A DNA stretch of 64,000 nucleotides from Gammaproteobacteria bacterium (GTDB lineage Bacteria > Pseudomonadota > Gammaproteobacteria > SZUA-152), in the NCBI GenBank assembly GCA_029882975.1, contig JAOUJW010000011.1, positions 81,333-145,332 on the forward strand. Direction: 5' to 3'. Position numbers and translations under genes: made by a program. The notes beneath the pieces were generated by a model. That model was given only the letters and a program-made list of their open reading frames with translations. It was not told the DNA's origin and made no database searches. Numbering within the stretch: the first letter of the stretch is position 1; every line of letters begins with the position of its first letter. This document shows positions 17,489 through 26,824 of this stretch, in pieces.

Positions 17489-17841
17489 ATCCCCGTCACC
17501 CTCTATTGCTCTACCGCTTCATATCCACTCTTCCACACGCTTTTGTTACTGGCTTTAAGTTTAGGTGCTTTATCACTAATTAGAACGATAGATACGAAAT
17601 TTTAATAAGAACAATCGTCCTATTGTGCGCAAAACATTCAATCTGATCGCATAACAATCAAATTGAGGTTTCTCCACCGGCCTTATGTCGCGCCCCTTAC
17701 ACCGGAGTTACTCAGTTCTATGTTAGTCTCCCTTGGTTGTCCATGGTTTTCGAGGCAACAATCCGTGGCATCAATCCGTGGCAACAACCCGCACCTGGGT
17801 TTTTACCCTCATTTCGATAACGGTCATTAAGGAGATGGATT
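17489..17841. other. Intergenic region upstream of the subtilase gene
   Basis: No convincing gene was seen. A short direct duplication containing ATCCGTGGCA occurs at about 17769-17792. The 3' end carries AAGGAG at 17829-17834, the ribosome site of the subtilase gene. The region between divergent genes must hold promoters for both, but none could be fixed with confidence. Confidence 0.5.
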
Positions 17842-19200
17842 ATGGAGAATCGTTTTTCACTACTGTCCGTAGTTTCCCTTTGCCTGACAGTACTCGCTAT
17901 AGCCGGCATAAGTCCCAACATCAAGGCAGCAGCCGGTACCGACGAAATTGTTAATACCTGCACCGCTTTGTACGGCGGAGTATTCAACCCCGCTAACAAG
18001 GAACCCCTGGGCACCTGCCAATGGGATATGAGCCTGATTAAAGCAGGTGAATCCAGTTATAGCCAAGCCACTGGCAAAGGCGTCAGAGTCGGCGTCATTG
18101 ACACAGGAGTAGACATCAATCACCCAGACATTCGTGCCAATCTGGACCTGGAGCAGTCCTGTTCCTTTATTTACAATCACACGCCAACAGCCCATCCCAA
18201 TGAAATCGCTAACGGAGACTGCCGTAACAAAGCTGCGGTACAAGATCTGGCCGGTCACGGTACTCACGTAGCCTCCACGATTGCCGCTCCACTCAATGAT
18301 ATAGGCATCGCCGGCGTGGCACCGGAAGCTACCATTGTTGCCCTGAAGGTATGCACCTTTGCAGGCTATTGTTTTGCCGACTCGGTGGCAGCAGCACTGC
18401 GCTATGCCGGTGATTTGGGACTGGATGTGGTGAATCTGAGTTTATTTGCCGATCCGTATTTGTATTATTGCAAGTCCGAAGCAGAGCAACGAAAAATTCT
18501 CTCTGAGTTAGAAGGCGCCGCCCGCTACGCCCAACAAAAAGGCGTGTTGATTGTAGCATCTGCAGGAAATGAACAAGCAGACTTGCAACATCCCCTCATT
18601 GACGACATCAGCCCGGACTGGCCTCCGGGAACCGCCGAAACCCGCTATGTGCGCAATAACTGCCGTGTGGCGCCGGCAGAACTGCCCGGAGTGATGACCG
18701 TCGCAGCCACCGGCCCTATCGGTTACCCCGGTTATGACCTGTGGATTGCCGACTACTCCAGTGTCGGCATGTCTCGCGTCGATATCGCCGCCCCCGGCGG
18801 TGACTATTTTCGAGCCACTGGCACAGCCCAGGATGCTATCTTAGCCGCCATGACCAGTACCAGTGAGGACGGACTGTGGGATTTTTTTGATTCTTTGAAC
18901 GCGGTGTTTCCCGGCATCACCGTCGTGGACCAAGGGGCCCGTTACATTTATCTAAACGGTACGTCCATGGCAGCGCCCCATGCCACCGGCGTTGCTGCAC
19001 TGGTGAAACAACGACACCCTGAGTACAGCCCTGCTGCCGTCAAAGCCACGGTGGAACTCACGGCACAAGCCCTGAGTTGCCCGCCTAACTGGGAGCCGCT
19101 CGGACCGCTGGATATGCGCGAACGGTGTTACGGTGATGGTGGCCGCACCTCATTTTTTGGACATGGCGTGGTGGATGCCGAAGCGGCTGCGGCTCACTAA
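17842..19200 (+). CDS. Secreted S8-family (subtilisin-like) serine protease
   Basis: The 452-residue protein has a signal peptide of about 30 residues (LTVLAIAGISPNIKAAAG). The catalytic triad is D87 in VRVGVIDTGVD, H139 in AGHGTHVAS and S375 in NGTSMAAPHATG. The oxyanion Asn is near residue 243 in VASAGNE. No inhibitor-I9 propeptide or C-terminal P-domain is visible, so it is a compact exported subtilase. Extra cysteines suggest disulfides. An AAGGAG ribosome site lies 7 bases before the ATG. The stop codon is the first unit of a tandem repeat array. Confidence 0.93.
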   Translation: MENRFSLLSVVSLCLTVLAIAGISPNIKAAAGTDEIVNTCTALYGGVFNPANKEPLGTCQWDMSLIKAGESSYSQATGKGVRVGVIDTGVDINHPDIRANLDLEQSCSFIYNHTPTAHPNEIANGDCRNKAAVQDLAGHGTHVASTIAAPLNDIGIAGVAPEATIVALKVCTFAGYCFADSVAAALRYAGDLGLDVVNLSLFADPYLYYCKSEAEQRKILSELEGAARYAQQKGVLIVASAGNEQADLQHPLIDDISPDWPPGTAETRYVRNNCRVAPAELPGVMTVAATGPIGYPGYDLWIADYSSVGMSRVDIAAPGGDYFRATGTAQDAILAAMTSTSEDGLWDFFDSLNAVFPGITVVDQGARYIYLNGTSMAAPHATGVAALVKQRHPEYSPAAVKATVELTAQALSCPPNWEPLGPLDMRERCYGDGGRTSFFGHGVVDAEAAAAH

Positions 19201-19290
19201 AACCTTAAGTTCACTAAAACCTTAGTTCACTAAAACCTTAGTTCACTAAAACCTTAGTTCACTAAAACCTTAGTTCACTAAAACCTTAGT
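19194..19290. repeat. 16-bp tandem repeat starting at the subtilase stop codon
   Basis: Five exact copies of TCACTAAAACCTTAGT occupy 19211-19290. A 17-base variant at 19194-19210 includes the last codon and stop codon (CAC TAA) of the protease gene. A partial copy follows. The array therefore grew by duplicating the 3' end of the gene together with its stop. Confidence 0.92.
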
Positions 19291-19318
19291 TCAGTAAAAA
19301 ACCGCTTAAATTATACAC

Positions 19319-19353
19319 AAGCGGCGCATGAGGTGTTTTATTGTGCGCCGCTT
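19319..19353 (+). terminator. Hairpin after the subtilase gene
   Basis: AAGCGGCGCA (19319-19328) pairs perfectly with TGCGCCGCTT (19344-19353) around a 15-base loop. Only a short T-run follows, so termination strength is uncertain. It is well placed as the transcript end of the protease gene after the repeat array. Confidence 0.5.
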
Positions 19354-19456
19354 TACCGTTGGGGCTTTAGTTGACCCTGATCATGGTACTCACCGGCATC
19401 CTGGCTTAGTGTGAAATAAGTGACGCTGAAAATAATTCGATACTACGGAGTGTGGA

Positions 19457-20515
19457 GTGCCACATTCACACAACACACCAATCAAACTGAGTCGACGCCG
19501 CTTTATCGCGTTCGTGGCTGCAATAATAGCCAGTGGTGCACTTAAAGCCAAACTCCACCCCTACCCCGCCTTTAACCAACCAAATCAACAGATAAGATTT
19601 GCAGATTTATCCGGCCTGGGACCGGAGTTGGATGGACCGCGAGTCGAGGAAATATCCATCCCCTTACACCCGGAACAGAAACTGAGAACAACATCCTACA
19701 CTGAAAACGATTTTCGCATCATTGAAACTCTATTAATGGATTTACTGCGGGAAAACGGCGTCAGCTGGAGCGATGCTTTTCACATAAAAATGGGGTTCCA
19801 ACACTATGGCTTAGCCCATCCATTCCGCCACAACGCCGATCTATTACAATATTGCCGTAATGTTGAGGAATATTTACATCACAGAATCAGAAACCTGTTT
19901 AAGGTTAAACTACCCTGGCGTCTGCTATCCAATCACGAAAAAGAAATAGGCCAGTCTGTTACATTCAACGCGGTCATCGGACGATTTACCTACTATTTGC
20001 TCCGCGCCCGTATCATCGGTGTTGAATCATTAGAGGTGCCATCCTTAGTCAGCGCCACCGCCATAGATAGAGCAATTCATTACATAGAAAGCGACAACAG
20101 TTTCACACCCACACGGGGACTAATATATATCATTCCCGGCCTGACCTCCCTGATTTCCCCTTTTTCTGAGATATTGCACTTATCGCTGCACAAGCCGGCG
20201 CGGGTTTACCAACGTCAATTGGAGCGACGCTTAGCGCCAAATGCAGCCTGGTTGAATGCTCGAAGCTTTACAGAGACTATCAACGAAGCCGCAGCTTTAC
20301 AATTAAGCAAAGAATTTCTTACTCATTACAACCCGGCTCGCCTAAAGGATTTGCGTCTTATTACTCAAAATCAGGCCCAACGCCTATTACTACTACCCTA
20401 CGCACTCGCTTATATGCGCAAAAAAGGCGTACAACACAGCATTGATCTGTTTAGCGAAAACCCAGACAAACTATTGCAACAAATAAGCAAGGCTGAGACA
20501 GCAAACGTGATGTAG
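19457..20515 (+). CDS. Tat-exported protein of unknown function
   Basis: The 352-residue protein uses a GTG start, with GGAG six bases upstream. Its N-terminus has a twin-arginine signal (KLSRRRFIAFVAAIIASGAL), so it is probably exported folded. The mature part is mostly helical, with ENDFRIIETLLMDLLRENGV and a hydrophobic patch GLIYIIPGLTSLISP. No catalytic motif or cofactor site is obvious, although Tat export suggests a folded or cofactor-bound protein. It lies 256 bases downstream of the subtilase on the same strand, beyond a hairpin, so cotranscription is uncertain. I do not recognise the family. Confidence 0.72.
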   Translation: MPHSHNTPIKLSRRRFIAFVAAIIASGALKAKLHPYPAFNQPNQQIRFADLSGLGPELDGPRVEEISIPLHPEQKLRTTSYTENDFRIIETLLMDLLRENGVSWSDAFHIKMGFQHYGLAHPFRHNADLLQYCRNVEEYLHHRIRNLFKVKLPWRLLSNHEKEIGQSVTFNAVIGRFTYYLLRARIIGVESLEVPSLVSATAIDRAIHYIESDNSFTPTRGLIYIIPGLTSLISPFSEILHLSLHKPARVYQRQLERRLAPNAAWLNARSFTETINEAAALQLSKEFLTHYNPARLKDLRLITQNQAQRLLLLPYALAYMRKKGVQHSIDLFSENPDKLLQQISKAETANVM

Positions 20516-20547
20516 GTACACAGAGCGCCAACACGATTCTGGGAACA

Positions 20548-23500
20548 CTACCTAATAGCCATAACTATTTCTTCATCATCATTGTCTTGCTTATCGATTG
20601 CTATACCCAATTCTCGCCCTAGCGCATCACGAAACCGCACCAGGTTTATTGGCTTGGTCAAATATTGCCGAAACCCGGCTTTAAGGCCTTTCTCTATGTG
20701 TTCACGCATAGCAGATGCACTTAACGCGATGCACTTAAGATCTGTGGTCTCCGGCATGGACTGCAGGCGAGCCAAGGCCTCGTAACCGTTGATGCCCGGA
20801 AGATTCAAATCCAATATGACAAGATCCGGCTTATGTTTTCGCGCCAACTCAATACCAGACTCAGCATCGGTAGCACAAAGCAATTCAATACTATCCATTT
20901 TACGAATCGTCGACTCCACTAAACGCAAATTGGCGGGATTATCCTCTATATACAAAACTTGCATTACCCTGGCGGTATTTACGTTGGGCGTCTGCCTGTT
21001 TACAGACTCCGTTTGAACGTCGAGGGAAGGCGTTGTACCCGATTCAACAGCCAATGGTAATTCCAACCAAAACGTGCTGCCTTGCTGTGGTACACTGACC
21101 ACACCGATTTCTCCTTGCATTAACTCAACCAAACTCTTACAAATCGTCAAGCCGATCCCGGTCCCTTCGATTTCCGAGTATTCCGCGCCAAGCCGGTTGA
21201 ATGGCTCAAACACACACTCCAGCGATTTCTGATCAATACCATTGCCGGTATCTACGATCTCAATACGCAGCGTATCACCGGGCATGACTTTTGAATAAAT
21301 GTCCACTCTTCCGCCTTTGTGATTGTATTTTATGGCATTAGATAGGAGATTCACGATAACTTCCTTCAATCGTAGTTTGTCGGCAATTATCTCGCAACTC
21401 GTTTCATCAATATGGTTGTGTATGGAAATACGCGAGAGCTCTGCCATCGCGCTGACCATAACGATAGAATCACGAATAATATCCCCCGGTCGAAGGGCTT
21501 GCAAATTGACATCTATTTTCCCGACTTCAATCTTACTTAAGTCCAATACCTCATTAATCAAATCCAATAAATGCCCCCCTGCAGACACGATTTCATTAAC
21601 ATGATCCATTTGTTCCTCGTCGAGTTGCTCTTCCTGCAGGATCTGCCCGAACCCCAAGATCGCATTTAATGGTGTACGCAATTCATGGCTCATACGCCCC
21701 AGAAACGCAGACTTCAGTCGGGTTGCAGCCTCGGCCTCTTCTTTTGCTTCTTGCATAGACGCCTGAGTTTTCCTCCTAAAGTGTATTTCATCCTCCAGCC
21801 TCGCAATGGCATCCTGCAATTCCGCGGTGCGTTCCTCCACTCGCTGCTCCAGTTGATCACGATACTGCTCCAGTCTGAGTTCGCTTTCCTTGCGTTGCGA
21901 GATATCTTCAACGCTTGACCAAATGTAGTCCTGATTATCGCGACGAATAATCAAACCGGAAAGCCGTACTGCCACACAGCGCCCATCTTTGTGAATATGT
22001 TCTTTTTCATAGGGACCATAACTTCCGGTTTTTCGCAAAGATTCCGATCGCCGCTTTTCGTCCTCGGTATATTTTTCCGGGGTTATATCCCAGCAATTTA
22101 GCGAGTAACATTCATCGATACTCCTGCCTATTATATCCGCGTAAGCCTGGTTAACGTGCACAAGATTCCCTTCCATATCAGTCAACGCGAGACCAATGGG
22201 AGAGTTTTCAAATAGCATACGATTATTTCGCGCATCCACGGTTTGCGCATCCAAGGACTGCTGTAGTTTATGCTGACTCTCTTTTAATTCCCGACTCCTA
22301 TCGTTAACAGCACGGATAAGTTCATTAAATGCACTGGCAAACTGACCCAGCTCATCGTTGCGCCTATCATCCAACTCTATATTTAGATCTGTTCCAGTAC
22401 CTGCTTTGATTTGATTCAAAAAACCTTGCATTGGGATAGACACATTTTTCCGAATAACCTGCCACAGTATCAATACTTCAAGAATTAGAGAGAGTGCACC
22501 AATCAATAGAACCAATCGGGCTGTGGCAAAGGCTTTGCTGCTCACCAAGCTTTTTGGATAAATGGTGACTTGATTCCAGCCAGGCCCTTGAATTTTGTTT
22601 CTGACTATATACTCATCGTAGTCACTGTTATCTATGACCTCTTCAGCGGCATTTACATTTTTCACCCGATGGTAAATCGCTTTCAGATGCTTATCCCCCG
22701 ATTGGGCAATATCGAACATTCCTTTTGCCCTTTTAATTTCTTCCAATTTATGAGGGTGTACAATCAAGCGCCCATCGTCTCTAAAAATAACGGTATAGGC
22801 GCCTTCGATATCCACTTTCATCGTCCGTTCCATAAGCTCATTGAGCATTATATCGTGACCGATGGTGGCAATATGTTTTCCTTGGTAGTCTACCGGCGTT
22901 TCCAGCGACACCATCCACACATCCGAACCAATATCATAGAATAATCCAGTCCATACCGGTTTTCGGTCCGGGTTGTTTTCTTCATCAGCAATCCACACGT
23001 ACTCCTCTTTCAACAAATCCATGTCACCGGGAAGATCGTGTGCCCAGTTGGGATATTCCGGCCAATAAAGTAAAATAAAGTTTTCCGGCGTGGTGAAATA
23101 TATATTTTGAAACCGTTGATGCCACACCGGGCCGTACTTATCACTCATGTCGTATAACAGCAAAGCCTTTTGTCGCAATGCAGGAGAAAGTTTGACATCC
23201 TTCCCTATAAACCCGGATGCGTCGGTAAATCCATTAAACCCTTGCTTACGGCTTCTAACAGTACCATCAGGAAATTTTTCAAATAATTGTGAAAATCGTT
23301 TTTCATCGTCACTGGATAAGCCGGTTTGTTGCCGCAATTGCTGTAAAATATCCTGCTTGACCAGTCGGTGATTTTCTCCCGCCTGTTTGAAAAGCTCGCT
23401 GTTGTAATTGGCACGCTCCACATTGTATTGGTACAAATATTCCAAGGCTTGATCGGTAATCACCTGGCTCACATGATAATAGGAAATCATTGTCATCAGC

Positions 23501-23577
23501 ACGATAACAATCGCAACACGCAACCCCATCTGCAGCAGCGTTTTTGCTGCCAATGATTGTCTTAATGTATCTTCCAT
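20548..23577 (-). CDS. Hybrid sensor histidine kinase (Cache, HAMP, PAS, HisKA, HATPase, receiver)
   Basis: The 1009-residue protein has a transmembrane helix near residues 17-35 and a large periplasmic dCache-type domain to about residue 350. A second helix (LVLLIGALSLILEVLILWQV) follows, then HAMP and PAS (FENSPIGLALTDMEGNLVHV). A coiled coil leads to HisKA with H631 in MSHELRTPLNAI, a HATPase domain with N- and G-boxes (LLSNAIKYN, DTGNGID, GTGIGLTI) and a C-terminal receiver with phospho-acceptor D923 in DLVILDLNLPG. It senses an external ligand and autophosphorylates. No response regulator is adjacent, and the final phosphorelay partner is unknown. Confidence 0.93.
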   Translation of the reverse strand: MEDTLRQSLAAKTLLQMGLRVAIVIVLMTMISYYHVSQVITDQALEYLYQYNVERANYNSELFKQAGENHRLVKQDILQQLRQQTGLSSDDEKRFSQLFEKFPDGTVRSRKQGFNGFTDASGFIGKDVKLSPALRQKALLLYDMSDKYGPVWHQRFQNIYFTTPENFILLYWPEYPNWAHDLPGDMDLLKEEYVWIADEENNPDRKPVWTGLFYDIGSDVWMVSLETPVDYQGKHIATIGHDIMLNELMERTMKVDIEGAYTVIFRDDGRLIVHPHKLEEIKRAKGMFDIAQSGDKHLKAIYHRVKNVNAAEEVIDNSDYDEYIVRNKIQGPGWNQVTIYPKSLVSSKAFATARLVLLIGALSLILEVLILWQVIRKNVSIPMQGFLNQIKAGTGTDLNIELDDRRNDELGQFASAFNELIRAVNDRSRELKESQHKLQQSLDAQTVDARNNRMLFENSPIGLALTDMEGNLVHVNQAYADIIGRSIDECYSLNCWDITPEKYTEDEKRRSESLRKTGSYGPYEKEHIHKDGRCVAVRLSGLIIRRDNQDYIWSSVEDISQRKESELRLEQYRDQLEQRVEERTAELQDAIARLEDEIHFRRKTQASMQEAKEEAEAATRLKSAFLGRMSHELRTPLNAILGFGQILQEEQLDEEQMDHVNEIVSAGGHLLDLINEVLDLSKIEVGKIDVNLQALRPGDIIRDSIVMVSAMAELSRISIHNHIDETSCEIIADKLRLKEVIVNLLSNAIKYNHKGGRVDIYSKVMPGDTLRIEIVDTGNGIDQKSLECVFEPFNRLGAEYSEIEGTGIGLTICKSLVELMQGEIGVVSVPQQGSTFWLELPLAVESGTTPSLDVQTESVNRQTPNVNTARVMQVLYIEDNPANLRLVESTIRKMDSIELLCATDAESGIELARKHKPDLVILDLNLPGINGYEALARLQSMPETTDLKCIALSASAMREHIEKGLKAGFRQYLTKPINLVRFRDALGRELGIAIDKQDNDDEEIVMAIR

Positions 23578-23663
23578 CCAATGATCCCGGCGTGGTTTTT
23601 TTGTAAAAAGGACACGTTAACCAATCCACCTATACAAATCAAAACCGGTACAGGGCAAGCCAG

Positions 23664-24578
23664 TCATGTCAAATGCTCCAAACGGCAGGTCTCATCCGGC
23701 CATTCAATTTCGAAAGTGGAGTGATAAACTCCGTGAGTATCCACAATGCTTCTCAATCGTTGTTTCAGATTGGCGTATTCTTCAGAGGTCAAAACGCTAC
23801 CCGTTACTATATGGGCGGTCAACACCGCTCGCTCGCCATCCAAGGACCAAAGATGTAAATGATGCACCGAATCCACCCACTCTAAACTTTCGATTTGTTG
23901 CTCAATGGAAGTAATGCTGGCTGAATCAGGTGTGGCCTGTAAAAACACCGGCAAAATCTGTTTCAAACGCTTCACCACATTAGCTAAAATGTACACGGTA
24001 ATTAACACCGCCAAAATCGGATCCAAAACCGGTACATCTTTGAACAACAGAATCACGGCCACCACCAATATAGCCACCCACCCCAACACATCCTCCAATA
24101 GATGCAGCGCTACCACTTTGATGTTTTCACTTTGTCCTTTCGCCAAGCGCAACATAGCAAATCCGTTGACACCAACCCCCAGTAAGGCCAACATAACCAT
24201 CCCTTGGGCGTTGGAGCTCTCTGGTGTAACAATTCGGGGAATGGCCTCACTCAGCACATAAAAAGAACTTAACAACAATACTAAAGCACTGATTACCGCT
24301 CCCAACAGCGTAAACCGCCGATAACCATAGGTATATTTCTTGGTCGCTTCTTTACCGGAGACTGACTCAAAATACCAAGCCTGAGCCAAGGCAAAGCTAT
24401 CACCTAAATCGTGAACCGCATCAGCCAGGATTGCGGTACTGTTGGTCCACATACCACCAATGAACTCGATGACCGTAAAACCCAGATTGAGAAAAAACGC
24501 CAGTTTAAGATTGCTGATTGCGGAATGATGGTGCTGACCCAAATGATCGTGATGATGTTGATCGTGGGAGTGCCCCAT
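23664..24578 (-). CDS. Cation diffusion facilitator (CzcD/ZitB-like metal exporter)
   Basis: The 304-residue membrane protein begins with a histidine-rich cytoplasmic segment (MGHSHDQHHHDHLGQHHH), a likely metal-binding tail. Six membrane helices follow, with the CDF signature AILADAVHDLGDSFALA carrying the metal-site His and Asp residues. A C-terminal cytoplasmic domain has DSVHHLHLWSLDG. It exports Zn2+, Cd2+ or Co2+ in exchange for protons. I placed the start at 24578, because a longer frame upstream overlaps the DUF1272 gene and lacks family similarity. It follows that gene after 7 bases. Confidence 0.9.
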   Translation of the reverse strand: MGHSHDQHHHDHLGQHHHSAISNLKLAFFLNLGFTVIEFIGGMWTNSTAILADAVHDLGDSFALAQAWYFESVSGKEATKKYTYGYRRFTLLGAVISALVLLLSSFYVLSEAIPRIVTPESSNAQGMVMLALLGVGVNGFAMLRLAKGQSENIKVVALHLLEDVLGWVAILVVAVILLFKDVPVLDPILAVLITVYILANVVKRLKQILPVFLQATPDSASITSIEQQIESLEWVDSVHHLHLWSLDGERAVLTAHIVTGSVLTSEEYANLKQRLRSIVDTHGVYHSTFEIEWPDETCRLEHLT

Positions 24579-24585
24579 GAGTCGG

Positions 24586-24894
24586 TTATCTCTGACTGGG
24601 GGGGACTGCCCGAATTGGGTCCGCAAAGCGTTGTTGGTCTTGTGGATCCACCGGTCGGTGCTTAACCGTACCCGAAGCCGGATAGTTCCCCAAACAGTTA
24701 CCGTCCTTCCAGTCGGACCGGGGTCGAATTGGCCGCTTGCAAAACCCTCCACCGCAGTTAGGGCAGACGTTGTCCAGCACCTCGTCGACACATTTTTGAC
24801 AAAAAGTACATTCGAAGGAGCAAATCATGGCCTCCGTAGAATCCGGCGGTAGTGCTTTGTTACAATGTTCACAGCTTGGCCTTAGTTCCAACAT
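24586..24894 (-). CDS. DUF1272 zinc-ribbon protein
   Basis: The 102-residue protein begins MLELRPSCEHCNKALPPDS, then CSFECTFCQKCVDEVLDNVCPNCGGGF. The set of paired cysteines (CxxC, CxxC, CxxC) is the DUF1272 signature and should bind two zinc ions. The function of the family is not known. The 40 residues after the zinc ribbon are longer than in most members and poorly conserved. It is upstream of the metal exporter with a 7-base gap, so an operon connected to metal handling is plausible. Confidence 0.85.
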   Translation of the reverse strand: MLELRPSCEHCNKALPPDSTEAMICSFECTFCQKCVDEVLDNVCPNCGGGFCKRPIRPRSDWKDGNCLGNYPASGTVKHRPVDPQDQQRFADPIRAVPPSQR

Positions 24895-25072
24895 GGTGGC
24901 TCCTCCTACGTTAACGCTCCCGTAAAACTATAACAAACTATCCAAGCAACACTGTCAATACCCTGCGGCCCTATTTACCACAGCACCCGGACATGGAACG
25001 AATTACGCACCGTTTTTGTGCGGCAATTTCGTCGTCCTTATTGGCCGAACAGCTAATCTAAAACCCCTTAAC

Positions 25073-26029
25073 CTAAGCACCAAACCAAAACTCTGCATCT
25101 TTATCCAGAAATTCGTCATACCGCATATAGTGGGAACCATCGCAGGAAAAGGTCAGACTCACAATACCATTGAAAATATTGATAGATGCAGAACGCAAAT
25201 AGATCGTTTCATCTTCCATACGCAAACGCTGCATATTCACCAGTACCGGCTCAATGCAATCTTTGGGCAGTACGGCATCGGCAGGGTAGCTTTGCAGAGG
25301 ATACGCCAGACATATATCCGGGTCAGCCAAGGCCTCGTGATTTAAAATGCGATAACGATAAGGATCGTCAAAAAACCACACGGTGGCCCGACTGCTGGAA
25401 AAGTGAATCACCGCCTGAAAAACACCACGTTCGGTAAACAATTCCTCCAAAATGGAAAAAGCCTGCTCCCGGTTTTTATCCAACTTACTTTCCACGCGCA
25501 TTTGCTGAAACACGGTACTGCGAATGGATGGGTCACCCTTAATTTGCTGCCAATGAGTCGGTTCTTCGTAAAGCACCGAAGTAACCGGCAGGTCTCGCAA
25601 GTCGAAGTCTGCGCCCAAATAACCCACCGCTTCGCCGTTGACCCGAATTAGGTGTAATGCGGTCAACGACGGCCGGTGCGAACGCATACTCACGTAGGCC
25701 TCGGACAATAAGAACCCCCAACTGGGTACCGCTTCCTTCATGTAGGGCCGCTGGGACCGATCGCGTTGAAAGTGTTCCGGCAACAAGCCTTCCTGAGCCA
25801 CATTATCACAGACCTGAATCCCTTTAGTGTCTAAAACATAGAGAAACGTACAATGGGGAATGTTAGGGAAACCATCCAGTAAAACCTGATTCAGGCCGTC
25901 ACGGTGCGGCCAGACTGTTTCACACTGCAGTGCCAAACGAGTCAAGGGCTGCTGCAACAAACGCGACAGTTCCTCGCGTTGACGTTGGATGGCAATTTTC
26001 CAATTTTGTTCCACGGGCTCTCCAATCAT
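25073..26029 (-). CDS. Stand-alone PDC/Cache-type sensor domain protein
   Basis: The 318-residue protein resembles a PDC sensor domain, with FLYVLDTKGIQVCDN, RDRSQRPYMKEAVPSWGFLLSEAYVS and GEAVGYLGADFDLRDLP. In signalling proteins this domain binds small ligands outside the membrane. This one has no signal peptide, membrane helix or output domain. The C-terminal 130 residues are not recognised. It is transcribed alone. It might act as a soluble ligand-binding partner, but that is inference. Confidence 0.72.
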   Translation of the reverse strand: MIGEPVEQNWKIAIQRQREELSRLLQQPLTRLALQCETVWPHRDGLNQVLLDGFPNIPHCTFLYVLDTKGIQVCDNVAQEGLLPEHFQRDRSQRPYMKEAVPSWGFLLSEAYVSMRSHRPSLTALHLIRVNGEAVGYLGADFDLRDLPVTSVLYEEPTHWQQIKGDPSIRSTVFQQMRVESKLDKNREQAFSILEELFTERGVFQAVIHFSSSRATVWFFDDPYRYRILNHEALADPDICLAYPLQSYPADAVLPKDCIEPVLVNMQRLRMEDETIYLRSASINIFNGIVSLTFSCDGSHYMRYDEFLDKDAEFWFGA

Positions 26030-26127
26030 AATCCCTGAGCAGGACTATAATATACCACCAGCTGTACAGAGATAGGAACGAATCACAGGCCGACAAACGG
26101 AAAACCACATGTGATGTCAGGAAAAAA

Positions 26128-26823
26128 TCACTCAGGTGTAACAGGTGCCAAATATTTTTTAAAAGCTTTTTCCATCGCGGCTTTCCCTCCGCTGTCCAAC
26201 ACCTCCCCATGGGAGACGATAATGCGATCGAAATCATGAGACATCACGAGGCGCATGGATTCGCCGAATGCCTGCTTGTCCTTAACCAGGGTACGAATGG
26301 TAATGGTAGGCCCGAACTTTCTGTGTGCCCCATAGAGAATTAAAAACAGTTTGGGCCAACCACTGAGGTGGCCTTGAAAATTAAAGGCCAAATCCGTCAA
26401 AATCAAAGTCTTACTGGCATGATGCACAAACGCATATTCCTGCAATAACGGCATTCCTTCAATAGGAATACAACTGATTTCACCATTGTGTAATTGGTTG
26501 ATTTCCTGCGCCGACATGCCATCTAATGAAATATCCGCTGCCACTTTTTTCGCTTTGGCAGGTGCCAGAACCCTGGCATCCTTATCGCGCTTTTTCCAAC
26601 TCATAATGAAAAGATTGTGCATCAAACTGGGAGTAACCAGATACCGAACCGGCCCCAAGGCCGTGATTTGGTCGTGGGTGGAACGATTGTATTTAGTGGG
26701 CGAATGCAACCAAAAAGAACCGTCCGACAACTGCACACATGTCATACGGTTGCCAAAATCTATTCCGATCATGCGGAACGAAACCTCATCGACCCATAAG
26801 GAAGAGGCCAGTTGTCGCAACAT
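26128..26823 (-). CDS. DUF4336 (metallo-beta-lactamase-like) protein
   Basis: The 231-residue protein resembles the DUF4336 family: WLHSPTKYN, LVTPSLMHNLFIMSW, HHASKTLILTDLAFNF and DRIIVSHGEVLDSGGKAAMEKAF. Members have a metallo-beta-lactamase-like fold with incomplete metal ligands, and their reaction is unknown. The ATG at 26823 comes one base after the MarR stop codon, so translation is probably coupled. A longer frame extends into the marR gene and was not used. Confidence 0.8.
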   Translation of the reverse strand: MLRQLASSLWVDEVSFRMIGIDFGNRMTCVQLSDGSFWLHSPTKYNRSTHDQITALGPVRYLVTPSLMHNLFIMSWKKRDKDARVLAPAKAKKVAADISLDGMSAQEINQLHNGEISCIPIEGMPLLQEYAFVHHASKTLILTDLAFNFQGHLSGWPKLFLILYGAHRKFGPTITIRTLVKDKQAFGESMRLVMSHDFDRIIVSHGEVLDSGGKAAMEKAFKKYLAPVTPE

Positions 26824-26824
26824 A

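Noticed and set aside
19194..19290. CRISPR-like regular repeats
   Set aside because: The units are 16 bp and directly adjacent with no spacers, so this is a simple tandem array. The same applies to the arrays at 10050 and 34561.
24579..24791. An N-terminal extension of the cation exporter
   Set aside because: The extra 71 residues overlap the DUF1272 gene in another frame and lack similarity to the family. The His-rich ATG at 24578 is the natural start.
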